A DNA stretch of 10,149 bases from Sandarakinorhabdus sp. (GTDB lineage: Bacteria > Pseudomonadota > Alphaproteobacteria > Sphingomonadales > Sphingomonadaceae), in the NCBI GenBank assembly GCA_025458465.1, contig JALOSK010000056.1:1-10149 (forward strand), read 5' to 3'. Positions within the stretch are counted from its first letter, which is position 1. The number at the start of each line of letters is the position of its first letter. The position numbers were made by a program, and so were the translations under genes. Positions 1-6,858 of the stretch are shown in pieces. Below the pieces are notes generated by a model. That model was not told the DNA's origin, did not search any database, and worked only from the letters and a program-made list of their open reading frames with translations.

Positions 1-978
1 CATGTTTTCGCGATATTTGCCCCAGTGCCCGGATTGCTCCCACTGGCGCGCGTCCATGATCTGCGGCGTCTTCACTTCCTGGTAGCCGGCGGCATCCAGC
101 CGGCGGCGCATGTAGGCCTCCAGCGCGCGATAGATCACGAAACCGCGCGGGTGCCAGAACACGCTGCCGTGCGCTTCTTCCTGCAGGTGGAACAGGTCCA
201 TCTCGCGGCCCAGCTTGCGGTGGTCGCGCTTGGCGGCCTCCTCCAGCCGGGTCAGATGCGCGTCCAGCTGCTTCTTGTTGAGCCAGCCGGTGCCATAAAT
301 GCGCGAAAGCTGCGGGTTCTTCGGGTCACCGCGCCAATAGGCGCCCGACACGCGGGTCAGCTTGAAGGCGGCCGGATCCAGCTTGCCGGTGGAGGGCAGG
401 TGCGGCCCGCGGCACATGTCCAGCCAGTCATCGCCAGACCAGTAGACGGTCAATTCGTCGCCATCGGGCAGGCTTTGCGCCCATTCGGCCTTGAAGCTCT
501 CGCCCTGCTGCTTCCAGCGGCTCACCAACTGGGCGCGGCTCCACACTTCGCGGCGCAGCGGCTTGTCGGCGCGGATGATGGCGCGCATCGCCTCCTCGAT
601 CGCCGGCAGATCGTCTTCGGTGAAGGGGCCGCGATCGGCGGGCGGCGCGAAATCATAATAGAAGCCATCGTCGGTGGCCGGGCCAAAGGTGATCTGCGTG
701 CCGGGAAACAGCGTCTGCACCGCTTCGGCCAGCACGTGCGCGAAATCGTGGCGCGCCAGTTCCAGCGCGTCGGCCTCGTCCTTCGCGGTGATCAGCGCCA
801 GTTGCGCGTCGCCGGTGATGGGCCGGGAAAGATCGACCACCTCGCCATCCACCTTGGCGGCCAGGGCCGCCTTGGCCAGCCCCGGCCCGATGCTGGCCGC
901 CACTTGCCCACCGGTGGTGCCACGCGCAACTTCGCGCCGGGAGCCATCGGGAAGCGTCAGGGTGATGAGGTCGGACAT
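1..978 (-). CDS. thrS: Threonyl-tRNA synthetase, N-terminal half (3' end outside window)
   Basis: Class II aminoacyl-tRNA synthetase that charges tRNA-Thr in the cytoplasm. 326 codons are visible of a family length near 640-670, and the frame is still open at the left edge. The N-terminal TGS-type domain is at about residues 1-62. The editing domain follows, with its metal and catalytic residues visible as H77xxxH81 and C189xxxH193 (in DMCRGPH), so proofreading of mischarged Ser-tRNA should be intact. The start of the catalytic domain is recognisable in RDHRKLGREMDLFHLQEE and GYQEVKTPQIMDA (motif 1 region). The protein is cut off shortly before the zinc-ligand cysteine and motif 2. The ATG at 978 matches the usual N-terminus (MSDLITLTLPDGS). 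No strong Shine-Dalgarno is seen. It is divergent from the ABHD10-like gene. Identity is certain; only the C-terminal half is missing from view. Confidence 0.97.
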   Translation of the reverse strand, partial: MSDLITLTLPDGSRREVARGTTGGQVAASIGPGLAKAALAAKVDGEVVDLSRPITGDAQLALITAKDEADALELARHDFAHVLAEAVQTLFPGTQITFGPATDDGFYYDFAPPADRGPFTEDDLPAIEEAMRAIIRADKPLRREVWSRAQLVSRWKQQGESFKAEWAQSLPDGDELTVYWSGDDWLDMCRGPHLPSTGKLDPAAFKLTRVSGAYWRGDPKNPQLSRIYGTGWLNKKQLDAHLTRLEEAAKRDHRKLGREMDLFHLQEEAHGSVFWHPRGFVIYRALEAYMRRRLDAAGYQEVKTPQIMDARQWEQSGHWGKYRENM

Positions 979-1028
979 GGGTCTCGCGTCTTTTTCAGCT
1001 TGGCTTGCCACGGAAAACTGGCCCGTTG

Positions 1029-1057
1029 CACCTGTCGCCGCCCGGGCGTGAAGTCAA
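1029..1057 (-). promoter_or_regulatory. Weak candidate promoter for thrS
   Basis: On the minus strand a good -35-like hexamer, TTGACT, lies at 1057-1052. The hexamer 17 nt downstream, CAGGTG at 1034-1029, is a poor -10. It would leave a leader of about 50 nt before the thrS ATG. The position in the divergent spacer is right, but only the -35 half is convincing. No T-box-like or threonine-rich leader peptide was recognised in the leader. Confidence 0.25.
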
Positions 1058-1060
1058 GCC

Positions 1061-1134
1061 GTGGCGCTTTCCCCCCAGCGCTGCCCGTGGCGCTTCCCGT
1101 GGCGCTTCCCGTATCGCTTCCCCTGGCGCTTCCC
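1061..1134 (+). repeat. 12-bp tandem repeat in the thrS/hydrolase spacer
   Basis: Unit GTGGCGCTTCCC occurs at 1087-1098 and 1099-1110 exactly, then as GTATCGCTTCCC (1111-1122) and CTGGCGCTTCCC (1123-1134). Degenerate units precede it at 1061-1072 (GTGGCGCTTTCC) and 1075-1086 (CCAGCGCTGCCC), separated by two extra C. The period is a multiple of three and the array lies in the same frame as the downstream hydrolase, where it would read as repeated P-W-R-F. It is treated here as non-coding spacer, because the hydrolase fold begins after the ATG at 1166. Confidence 0.85.
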
Positions 1135-1165
1135 ATGCCCGCCCGCTTCGCCTATCCCCGCCGGC

Positions 1166-1900
1166 ATGAGCAGCCTTCAGCATCTCGATCATCAGGGCGC
1201 GGCGTTGGCCTGTCGCTTCCGGCCCGGCGCCGGGCCACTGCTGGTGTTCCTGCCCGGTTACATGAGCGACATGACCGGTTCGAAGGCCGAAGCGCTGGAC
1301 GATTGGGCGCGCATGAACGCCCGGGCCTGCCTGCGGCTGGATTATTCGGGCTGCGGCGCCAGCGGGGGCGATTTTCTGGAGGGCAGCATCGGCCGCTGGA
1401 CCGCCGATGCGCTGGCGGTGATCAACCATGTCTGGCCGCAAGGCGATGTGCTGCTGGTGGGATCGTCGATGGGTGGCTGGATCGCGCTGCTGGCGGGGCT
1501 GGCCCTGAAGGATCGGCTGGCCGGGCTGGTGGGCATTGCCGCCGCGCCGGATTTCACCAGCTGGGGCCTCACCGTGGGCGAGGCCGAACGCCGGCAGCTG
1601 GAACGCCACGGGTTCTTCACGAAGCCATCGGATTATGGCGAACCCTATCGCTATTCGGCGGCGCTGCTCGGCGATGCGCCGGCGCGGCTGCTGCTGGATG
1701 GGCAGATCGGGATCACAGCGCCGGTGCGGCTGCTGCATGGCCAGCGTGATGATGCGGTGCCGTGGCGGCTGTCGCTGGACATCGCGGCCCGGCTGGTGGG
1801 GACAGATGTTCAGGTGCGGCTCATCAAGGATGGTGATCATCGCCTCTCGCGCGAGGCCGATATCGCCACCCTGATCGCCACGGTTGAAGAGCTGCTGTGA
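1166..1900 (+). CDS. ABHD10-like alpha/beta hydrolase (serine esterase/thioesterase)
   Basis: A 244-residue cytoplasmic alpha/beta hydrolase. The nucleophile elbow is GSSMGG with Ser101. The acid is Asp195 in LLHGQRDDAVPW, and the histidine is His225 in DGDHRLS, so the triad is complete. PGYMSDMTGSKA (30-41), RLDYSGCGASGG (57-68) and HGQRDDAVPW resemble mitochondrial ABHD10, a protein depalmitoylase and acyl-glucuronide hydrolase. The bacterial substrate is unknown, but an acyl ester or thioester is the sensible guess. The ATG at 1166 is chosen because the conserved fold starts right after it; no clear Shine-Dalgarno precedes it. An in-frame GTG at 1061 would add 35 residues of P-W-R-F repeats and is less likely. 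Its stop overlaps the next start (GTGA). It is the first gene of the plus-strand operon. Confidence 0.88.
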   Translation: MSSLQHLDHQGAALACRFRPGAGPLLVFLPGYMSDMTGSKAEALDDWARMNARACLRLDYSGCGASGGDFLEGSIGRWTADALAVINHVWPQGDVLLVGSSMGGWIALLAGLALKDRLAGLVGIAAAPDFTSWGLTVGEAERRQLERHGFFTKPSDYGEPYRYSAALLGDAPARLLLDGQIGITAPVRLLHGQRDDAVPWRLSLDIAARLVGTDVQVRLIKDGDHRLSREADIATLIATVEELL

Positions 1901-2697
1901 AACGCCTGCTGCCCATCCTGCTGTTGCTGGCGTCTCCTGCGCTGGCGGCGCCGTCTGATCCGACGCGCTATGCCGCCTGCATCGAACTGGCGGGCAAGGA
2001 TCCGGCGCGATCGCTGCAGCTGGCCTATGGCTGGCTGGCCGAAGGCGGCGGCGTGCCGGCGCGCCACTGCCTGGCGGTGGCGCAGATGCAGGCCCGCCAT
2101 TATGACGCCGGGCTGAAAAGCTATGAAGTTGCCGGCATTGCCAGCGAGGATGCCGGCGACGGGCAGGCCATCGCGCTGTGGCGGCAGGCCGCCGATGCCG
2201 CGCTGATCGCTGGCCGCCCGGCCGATGCTGTCCGCTTCATCACCCGGGCACTGAACCGGCCGGGCGGGGCGGAATTGTCGCCGCGGGCCGAAGCCGATCT
2301 GCGCCTCGCCCGCGCCGAAGCGCTGGTGGAGGATGGCAAGCCGGATGCGGCCATGGCCGATCTGGATGCGGCGACCACGGTGGCCCCCGCCAGCGTCACC
2401 GGCTGGCTGCTGAAGGCCACGCTGCACCGCCGGCAGGGCGAACTGGCGCCGGCCGAAGCCGCGCTGCTGAAGGCCGCCGCCCTGGCGCCGGATTCGCCGG
2501 ATGTGGAGCTGGAAGCCGGCAACATCGCCGCCGCCAAGGGCGACATGGCGCTGGCCCGGCAGGCCTGGGAAGCCGCCGCCGCCGACGGGGCGGACACGCC
2601 GGCCGGGCAGGCGGCGGCCAGCGCGCTGGGCCGGGTGGCCACCACCCTGCCGCAAAAGCCACTGACGGATGCGCCGCCACCTGCTATTCCACGCTGA
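1897..2697 (+). CDS. Exported TPR-repeat protein
   Basis: A 266-residue protein with a classical Sec signal peptide: KR, then a Leu-rich core, and likely cleavage after SPALA at residue 17. It is therefore probably periplasmic. At least four tetratricopeptide repeats follow, at roughly 97-125, 134-165, 168-199 and 202-232, each with the small/large alternation and a terminal A-P or similar turn. Two cysteines, C28 and C58, lie before the repeats and could form a disulfide. The C-terminus is a Pro-rich tail. The start is GTG, overlapping the hydrolase stop by 4 nt (GTGA), with GAAGAG at 1886-1891 as a weak ribosome site. TPR proteins scaffold protein contacts; no partner can be named. The thioesterase start overlaps its stop by one base. 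Confidence 0.85.
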   Translation: MKRLLPILLLLASPALAAPSDPTRYAACIELAGKDPARSLQLAYGWLAEGGGVPARHCLAVAQMQARHYDAGLKSYEVAGIASEDAGDGQAIALWRQAADAALIAGRPADAVRFITRALNRPGGAELSPRAEADLRLARAEALVEDGKPDAAMADLDAATTVAPASVTGWLLKATLHRRQGELAPAEAALLKAAALAPDSPDVELEAGNIAAAKGDMALARQAWEAAAADGADTPAGQAAASALGRVATTLPQKPLTDAPPPAIPR

Positions 2698-3143
2698 TGG
2701 CCCGCACCGATTTCCGCTTCGTCTGGATGGCCCGCGCCCGCTATGCCGAGGTTGATGCGCAGGCGATCGTGTTCAACAGCCGATACCTCGAATATTTCGA
2801 CATCGGCATCACCGAATATTTCCGCGCCGTGGGCCTCTATCCCGAGCCGGGGCTGAAGGGCGCGCCGGAACTGCACGTGGTGAAGGCCGAGGTGGTGTAT
2901 CACGCCCCCGTGCTGCTGGACGAGGAAATCGCCATCTGTGTGCGCTGCGACAAGGTGGGCCGCACGTCGATGACCTTCGCCTTTGAAATTCACGGTGCAA
3001 TCGGGGGCGCTGCGGGCGAGGATCTGCGCGCCAGCGGCACCGAGGTGCAGGTGCACGTGGACGAACCGCGCGGCCGGCCAACGCCGGTACCCGATGCGCT
3101 GGTGGCGAAGTTCGAAGCTTATGAGGGATTGGCCCTGAAATGA
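2697..3143 (+). CDS. 4HBT-family hot-dog thioesterase (acyl-CoA thioesterase-like)
   Basis: A 148-residue single hot-dog domain. RARYAEVDAQAIVFNSRY (13-30) is the signature of the 4-hydroxybenzoyl-CoA thioesterase/YbgC group, with Asp20 at the catalytic position. It is followed by LEYFDIGITEYFR, and by VVKAEVVYHAPVLLDEEI in place of the usual strand. The length is normal for the family. The likely reaction is hydrolysis of an acyl-CoA (or acyl-ACP) thioester in the cytoplasm; the chain preference cannot be read from sequence. The start ATG shares one base with the preceding TGA (TGATG), and the end overlaps gloA by 4 nt (ATGA), indicating translational coupling. Together with the upstream hydrolase it suggests acyl-ester or thioester turnover, but that link is inference. 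Confidence 0.9.
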   Translation: MARTDFRFVWMARARYAEVDAQAIVFNSRYLEYFDIGITEYFRAVGLYPEPGLKGAPELHVVKAEVVYHAPVLLDEEIAICVRCDKVGRTSMTFAFEIHGAIGGAAGEDLRASGTEVQVHVDEPRGRPTPVPDALVAKFEAYEGLALK

Positions 3144-3556
3144 AATATCTGCACACCATGATCCGCGTGTCGGATGTGGCCGAAACGCTGCGCTTCTTCG
3201 ATCTGCTGGGCCTGAAGGAACTGCGCCGCTACGACAACGAGGCCGGGCGCTTCAGCCTGATCTTCCTGGCCGCGCCGGGCGATGAAAGCGCCCAGATCGA
3301 GCTGACCCACAATTGGGACGAGAAGGGCTATGACGGCGGGCGCAATTTCGGCCACGTCGCCTACGCGGTGGAGAATATCTACGAAAGCTGCCAGCGGCTG
3401 ATGGATGGCGGCGTGACGATCAACCGCCCGCCGCGCGATGGCCGCATGGCCTTTGTGCGCACGCCCGATGGCATTTCGGTGGAGCTGCTGCAGGCCGGCC
3501 CGGCACTGGCCCCGGCGGAACCCTGGGCCTCCATGCCCAATGTCGGGAGCTGGTGA
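3140..3556 (+). CDS. gloA: Glyoxalase I (lactoylglutathione lyase)
   Basis: A 138-residue vicinal-oxygen-chelate protein, close to the usual length of about 135. It isomerises the hemithioacetal of methylglyoxal and glutathione to S-lactoylglutathione. The four metal ligands expected from the E. coli enzyme are all present: His5 (YLHTMIRV), Glu54 (QIELTHNW), His72 (FGHVAYAV) and Glu115 (ISVELLQ). The two beta-alpha-beta-beta-beta modules run at about 1-60 and 68-120. The short length without inserted loops suggests the Ni/Co-type bacterial class; this is inference. The ATG overlaps the thioesterase stop (ATGA), and gloB starts 1 nt after its stop, so the two successive glyoxalase steps are co-translated. 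Confidence 0.95.
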   Translation: MKYLHTMIRVSDVAETLRFFDLLGLKELRRYDNEAGRFSLIFLAAPGDESAQIELTHNWDEKGYDGGRNFGHVAYAVENIYESCQRLMDGGVTINRPPRDGRMAFVRTPDGISVELLQAGPALAPAEPWASMPNVGSW

Positions 3557-3557
3557 T

Positions 3558-4280
3558 ATGCTCGACATCATCGGCATCCCCGTCCTCACCGACAATTATG
3601 TCTGGCTGGCCCATGATGCGGACAGCGGCGAGACGGCGGTGATCGATCCCGCCGTGGCCGGGCCGGTGCTGGAAGCCGCGACCAGCCGCAACTGGAAGAT
3701 CACCCAGATCTTGAACACCCACTGGCATCCCGATCATGTCGGCGGCAACGCCGATATCGTCGCCGCCACCGGCGCGAAGGTGACGGGCCCGAAGGGCGAG
3801 GCGGCGAAGATCCCGCACATCAGCCGCGCGGTGGGTGAAGGTGATGAAGTGCGCATCGGCACCCATGTTGCCCGGGTGATCGATTGCCCGGCGCACACCG
3901 CCGGCCACATTGCCTTTGCCTTCGAAGGCGCGCTGTTTGCCGGGGATACGCTGTTCGCGATGGGCTGTGGCCGCTTGTTCGAAGGCACGGCCGAACAGAT
4001 GCACGCGGCGCTGGCCAAGTTCATGGCGCTCCCCGCCCGCACGCTGGTCTATTGCGCGCATGAATACACGCAATCCAACGCGCGCTTTGCCTTGACCGTG
4101 GAGCCGGATAACGAGGCGCTGGTCAAGCGCGCCGAGGCCGTGGACCGGCTGCGGTCTCGCGGCGAACCAACGGTGCCGTTCAGCCTTGCCATGGAAGCCG
4201 CCACCAATCCGTTCGTGCGCGCCGGCAGCGTGGAGGAACTGGCCCGCCGCCGCGCCGCGAAGGACAGTTTCCGGGGCTGA
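3558..4280 (+). CDS. gloB: Glyoxalase II (hydroxyacylglutathione hydrolase)
   Basis: A 240-residue metallo-beta-lactamase-fold enzyme that hydrolyses S-lactoylglutathione to D-lactate and free glutathione, completing methylglyoxal detoxification. The binuclear metal site is complete: THWHPDH (H55, H57, D59, H60), H113 in CPAHTAGH, D130 in FAGDTLF and H168 in CAHEYT. The C-terminal glutathione-binding region is present, ending RRAAKDSFRG, which matches the usual basic tail of the family. The length is typical (about 240-260). Longer upstream in-frame codons exist inside gloA, but the ATG at 3558, one base after the gloA stop, gives the standard N-terminus (MLDIIGIPVLTDNYVW). A 42-nt gap follows before the next gene. 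Confidence 0.96.
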   Translation: MLDIIGIPVLTDNYVWLAHDADSGETAVIDPAVAGPVLEAATSRNWKITQILNTHWHPDHVGGNADIVAATGAKVTGPKGEAAKIPHISRAVGEGDEVRIGTHVARVIDCPAHTAGHIAFAFEGALFAGDTLFAMGCGRLFEGTAEQMHAALAKFMALPARTLVYCAHEYTQSNARFALTVEPDNEALVKRAEAVDRLRSRGEPTVPFSLAMEAATNPFVRAGSVEELARRRAAKDSFRG

Positions 4281-4310
4281 CGTTCAGCAAGGATAAAGCC
4301 GCAGCGCAGC

Positions 4311-4318
4311 AAGGAGGG
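4311..4318 (+). promoter_or_regulatory. Strong Shine-Dalgarno for the small exported protein
   Basis: AAGGAGGG lies 4 nt before the ATG at 4323. It is among the best ribosome-binding sites in the window and fixes that start. It also suggests this gene is translated independently of gloB rather than by coupling. Confidence 0.85.
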
Positions 4319-4322
4319 TTGC

Positions 4323-4709
4323 ATGATCAGACTCGCACTCATCGCAGCGGCGCTGGTCGCCGCCGGCCCCGTTGTCGCGCAGGAGGCCGCCGCGCCCGAC
4401 AAGCCGGAAACCGCGTCGTGCCTGCCAACCCGCAACATCCTGCAGGCCTATGCCGGGATCGACGGCAAATGGTATGCGCGGGTGAGCGGCAGCAAATGGT
4501 GGCGCAACACCATGGAATGCCCGACGCTGCAGCCGCGCCGCGGGGTGGTCCACAATTCCCCCATCGGCAGCCAGTGCCGGGGCGACATCGTGCAGGTGGT
4601 GGACTTCAACCTGGGCGGCGTGAATTTCGGTGGCTGCGCGCTGGACACGTGGGAACGGGTGGACAAGCCGGCGCCGCAGCGCGCGCCAAAGTCTGCCAAG
4701 CCCCGCTGA
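4323..4709 (+). CDS. Small exported four-cysteine protein, DUF6491-like
   Basis: A 128-residue protein with a signal peptide (MIRLALIAAALVAAGPVVAQ, cleavage near residue 20), so probably periplasmic. The mature part has exactly four cysteines: C33 (SCLPTRNI), C66 (ECPTLQPR), C85 (QCRGDIVQV) and C105 (GCALDTW). The spacing and the C-P-x-L and C-x-G-D motifs resemble DUF6491, an uncharacterised proteobacterial family; I match this by pattern only. Four cysteines in an exported protein suggest two disulfides. The C-terminus is a basic Pro/Lys/Arg tail. It lies 42 nt downstream of gloB with its own strong ribosome site and may share the operon transcript. The function is unknown; a structural or ligand-binding role is all that can be suggested. 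Confidence 0.85.
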   Translation: MIRLALIAAALVAAGPVVAQEAAAPDKPETASCLPTRNILQAYAGIDGKWYARVSGSKWWRNTMECPTLQPRRGVVHNSPIGSQCRGDIVQVVDFNLGGVNFGGCALDTWERVDKPAPQRAPKSAKPR

Positions 4710-4722
4710 AGCGCCTCAGCGG
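4703..4722. terminator. Candidate bidirectional terminator hairpin at convergent gene ends
   Basis: CCGCTGA (4703-4709) and TCAGCGG (4716-4722) are perfect inverted repeats around a 6-nt loop. The arms contain the TGA stops of the plus-strand exported protein (4707-4709) and of minus-strand gshB (4718-4716). It is placed correctly for termination in both directions, but there is no T-tract on either side and the stem is only 7 bp, so intrinsic termination is uncertain. Confidence 0.35.
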
Positions 4723-5669
4723 CGCTGCAGCCGCGCCTCGATCGCATCCCAGATGCGGGCCGGCGTGTTGGTGCCGTTGAAACGATCGATGGCGCGAATG
4801 CCGGTGGGCGAGGTGACGTTGATTTCGGTCAGGTGGCCGGCAATCACGTCGATGCCCACGAAGATCAGCCCGCGCGCCTTCAGTTCCGGCCCCAGCCGGG
4901 CGCAGATTTCCTGTTCGCGCGCCGTCAGCTCGGTTGGCTCGGCGCTGCCGCCGGCCGCCAGGTTGGACCGGATTTCGCCAGAGCGCGGCAGGCGGTTGAT
5001 GGCGCCCGCCGGCTCCCCATCCACCAGCACGATGCGCTTGTCGCCCTTGGCGACGTCCGGCAGGAAGGCCTGCACCATGAAGGGTTCGCGCCAGACATGG
5101 CCGAACAGTTCGACCAGCGCGGCCAGATTGCCATCCGCCTTGTCGATCAGGAACACCGCCGCCCCGGCATTGCCATACAGCGGCTTGATCACCACCGCGC
5201 CGTGACGGGCGCGAAAATCCATCGCCTCCTCAAGGCTTCGCGTCACCAGCGTGGGCGGCATCAGATCGGGAAAGCGCAGCACGAACAATTTTTCGGGCGC
5301 GTTGCGCACCTCGGCCGGATCGTTGACCACCAGCGTCTTGCCCTGCACCTGTTCCAGCAGATGGGTGGCGGTGATGTAGCCCATGTCGAAGGGCGGATCC
5401 TGCCGCATCAGCACGACATCGCTGTCATCCGCCAGATCGATGGCGGCACGATCGGCCAGCCAGCGGAAATGCGCGCCGGGCTGGTTCTCCACCGTCAGCG
5501 CCCGCGCCGATGCGCGCACCCGGCCGCTTTCGGCGGACAGGTGATCGGGGTGATATTGCCACAGGCGGTGCCCGCGGGCCTGTGCTTCCAGCATCAGCGC
5601 GAAGGTGGAATCGCCGGCGATGTTGATGGATTCGATCGGGTCCATCTGGACCGCGACGCGCAACGTCAT
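4716..5669 (-). CDS. gshB: Glutathione synthetase (ATP-grasp)
   Basis: A 317-residue bacterial-type GshB, the normal length. It joins gamma-glutamylcysteine and glycine using ATP in the second step of glutathione synthesis. The N-terminal substrate domain opens [19 protein letters not shown], and [18 protein letters not shown] (89-106) follows. The ATP-grasp part has [14 protein letters not shown] (160-173) with Lys162, then [20 protein letters not shown] and RSNLAAGG, and the C-terminal [13 protein letters not shown]. The phosphate-binding loop reads G-N-A-G-A-A where E. coli has G-M-G-G-A-S; all other motifs are intact. AGGA (plus strand 5678-5681) is a clear ribosome site for the ATG at 5669. 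It lies 17 nt after the SirB1-like gene, as last gene of the minus operon, convergent with the glyoxalase operon that uses its product. Confidence 0.96.
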   Translation of the reverse strand: MTLRVAVQMDPIESINIAGDSTFALMLEAQARGHRLWQYHPDHLSAESGRVRASARALTVENQPGAHFRWLADRAAIDLADDSDVVLMRQDPPFDMGYITATHLLEQVQGKTLVVNDPAEVRNAPEKLFVLRFPDLMPPTLVTRSLEEAMDFRARHGAVVIKPLYGNAGAAVFLIDKADGNLAALVELFGHVWREPFMVQAFLPDVAKGDKRIVLVDGEPAGAINRLPRSGEIRSNLAAGGSAEPTELTAREQEICARLGPELKARGLIFVGIDVIAGHLTEINVTSPTGIRAIDRFNGTNTPARIWDAIEARLQRR

Positions 5670-5686
5670 GTTGGAATTCCTGTTGT

Positions 5687-6496
5687 TCAGTTGTCGGAAC
5701 GGGCCAGCGTGGCCAGCGTGGCGCGGATGCGCTGGACCAGGGCCGGATCATGGGTGGTTTCCAGCATCGCGGTCAGGCTGGCGCGGGCGGCGCCGAAGCG
5801 GCCCATGCGCTGTTCCAGCTGCGCGCGTTCCCACCACAGCGCGCTCATCCGCGGCGCCACGGTGGTCATGCGTTCATAAAGGGCGAGCGCCCGCTTGACG
5901 TCGCCGGACAGGCGCGCCCGGCTGGCCTGGTTGGACAGCAGCCGCACCAGCATCTGGCGATGGCCAAGCACCGGGAAGCGCCCGCCAATCGGCGCACCGC
6001 CGCCATGGCGGGCAATATCGGCGGCGCGGCGCGGCGACACGCTGCTGCCATGATCGAAGGGATCGATCAGCGCCGGGGTGCCACCGCCATGCACCTCCAC
6101 CAGCACATGGCCGGGCAGCGACAGGGCTTCGGCGCGCCAGCCCACCCGGCGGGCCAGCGCGACATACAGGATGGACAGGGCAATCGGCAGGCCGCGGCCA
6201 CGTTCGGCCACCGCCACCAGATCGGCGTTCAGCGGATTGTCGTAATCCTCGGAATCGCCGGTCAGGCCGCCTTCTCCGGCAATCAGGCCGGCCAGTCGCA
6301 GCGCCCGGCCGGAACCGGTGGCCGGCGACAGATCGCGTTGCAGGGTGACAGACCAGTTCTGCACCAGCCGGCGCAGGCGGGCGGCATCGGCGCGCGGCCG
6401 ATCGGCGAGGCTGAGCGCGATCCCGGCTTCCACCAGATCGATATCGGCATCATCCATCAGGCCGATCGTTGCCAGTTCCATGCCCGCTGCCATCAT
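5687..6496 (-). CDS. SirB1-like protein (transglutaminase-like core plus C-terminal TPR-like helices)
   Basis: A 269-residue cytoplasmic protein. [19 protein letters not shown] (99-117), [10 protein letters not shown] (126-135) and ALIDPFDHG (142-150) are the hallmarks of the SirB1 family (Transglut_core2). In the transglutaminase fold the His (H130) and Asp (in IDPFD) positions are recognisable, but the nucleophilic Cys site is occupied by L-P-I, as I recall is usual in this family, so a protease or transglutaminase activity is doubtful. Residues about 190-260 form paired helices of TPR type ([19 protein letters not shown], then [20 protein letters not shown]). The start at 6496 shares a base with the yraN stop (TGATG). 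ATGs at 6493 and 6481 are alternatives. The true role of the family is unclear. Confidence 0.85.
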   Translation of the reverse strand: MMAAGMELATIGLMDDADIDLVEAGIALSLADRPRADAARLRRLVQNWSVTLQRDLSPATGSGRALRLAGLIAGEGGLTGDSEDYDNPLNADLVAVAERGRGLPIALSILYVALARRVGWRAEALSLPGHVLVEVHGGGTPALIDPFDHGSSVSPRRAADIARHGGGAPIGGRFPVLGHRQMLVRLLSNQASRARLSGDVKRALALYERMTTVAPRMSALWWERAQLEQRMGRFGAARASLTAMLETTHDPALVQRIRATLATLARSDN

Positions 6497-6858
6497 CACC
6501 CATCCCGCCACACGGCGACCAGATGGACCGGGAAAGCCCATGGCCTGATCACCACGGCATCGTGCCGCAACACTGCCCCCGGCCAGCCATGGCGCACGGC
6601 AAGCCAGCGGGCGGCTGCTTCACAACGCGCCTGCTGGCGAGGATGCAGCGCCAGCAGGCCAGAGTCGAGAGTGGCGCGCGCTTTCACCTCCACGAACACC
6701 AGCGCATTGCGCCGCCGCATGACCAGATCGATTTCGCCAACCGGCGTGCGCACGCGCCGGCCAATCAGCCGATACCCCTTTGCGATCAACCAGATGGCGG
6801 CAATATCCTCGGCCCGGCGGCCGCGCCGTTCATGCTGGCGCCGGGCCTCACTGGCCAT
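6496..6858 (-). CDS. yraN: YraN family protein (UPF0102, predicted nuclease fold)
   Basis: A 120-residue protein of the widespread UPF0102 family, with a restriction-endonuclease-like fold and no settled biochemical role. Visible motifs are GRRAEDIAAIWLIAKGYRL (N-terminal, E17), GEIDLVMRR (E42, D44) and LVFVEVKAR (E57, K59), the D...ExK-type metal-binding set of PD-(D/E)XK nucleases. VLRHDAVVI is near residue 100. The length is typical. Its ATG overlaps the end of rsmI by 11 nt, and its TGA overlaps the SirB1-like start, so it is translationally coupled on both sides. The rsmI-yraN pairing is common in proteobacteria, where yraN also accompanies lpoA. Confidence 0.93.
   Translation of the reverse strand: MASEARRQHERRGRRAEDIAAIWLIAKGYRLIGRRVRTPVGEIDLVMRRRNALVFVEVKARATLDSGLLALHPRQQARCEAAARWLAVRHGWPGAVLRHDAVVIRPWAFPVHLVAVWRDG

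Noticed and set aside
979..1165. T-box or tRNA-like thrS leader control
   Set aside because: The minus-strand leader is short, with no T-box consensus or operator resembling the thrS mRNA's tRNA-Thr mimic that I can recognise.
25..1749. Long plus-strand open frame across thrS and into the hydrolase region
   Set aside because: It is antisense to well-conserved thrS and then out of frame with the hydrolase. The product is low-complexity Ala/Gly/Arg/Pro with no domain, a typical high-GC shadow.
2121..3056. 311-codon minus-strand frame opposite the TPR and thioesterase genes
   Set aside because: Ala/Ser-rich shadow of two genes with clear family motifs on the plus strand.
4833..5879. 348-codon plus-strand frame opposite gshB
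   Set aside because: Antisense to gshB, which has every family motif; the product shows only His/Arg/Gln-rich low complexity.
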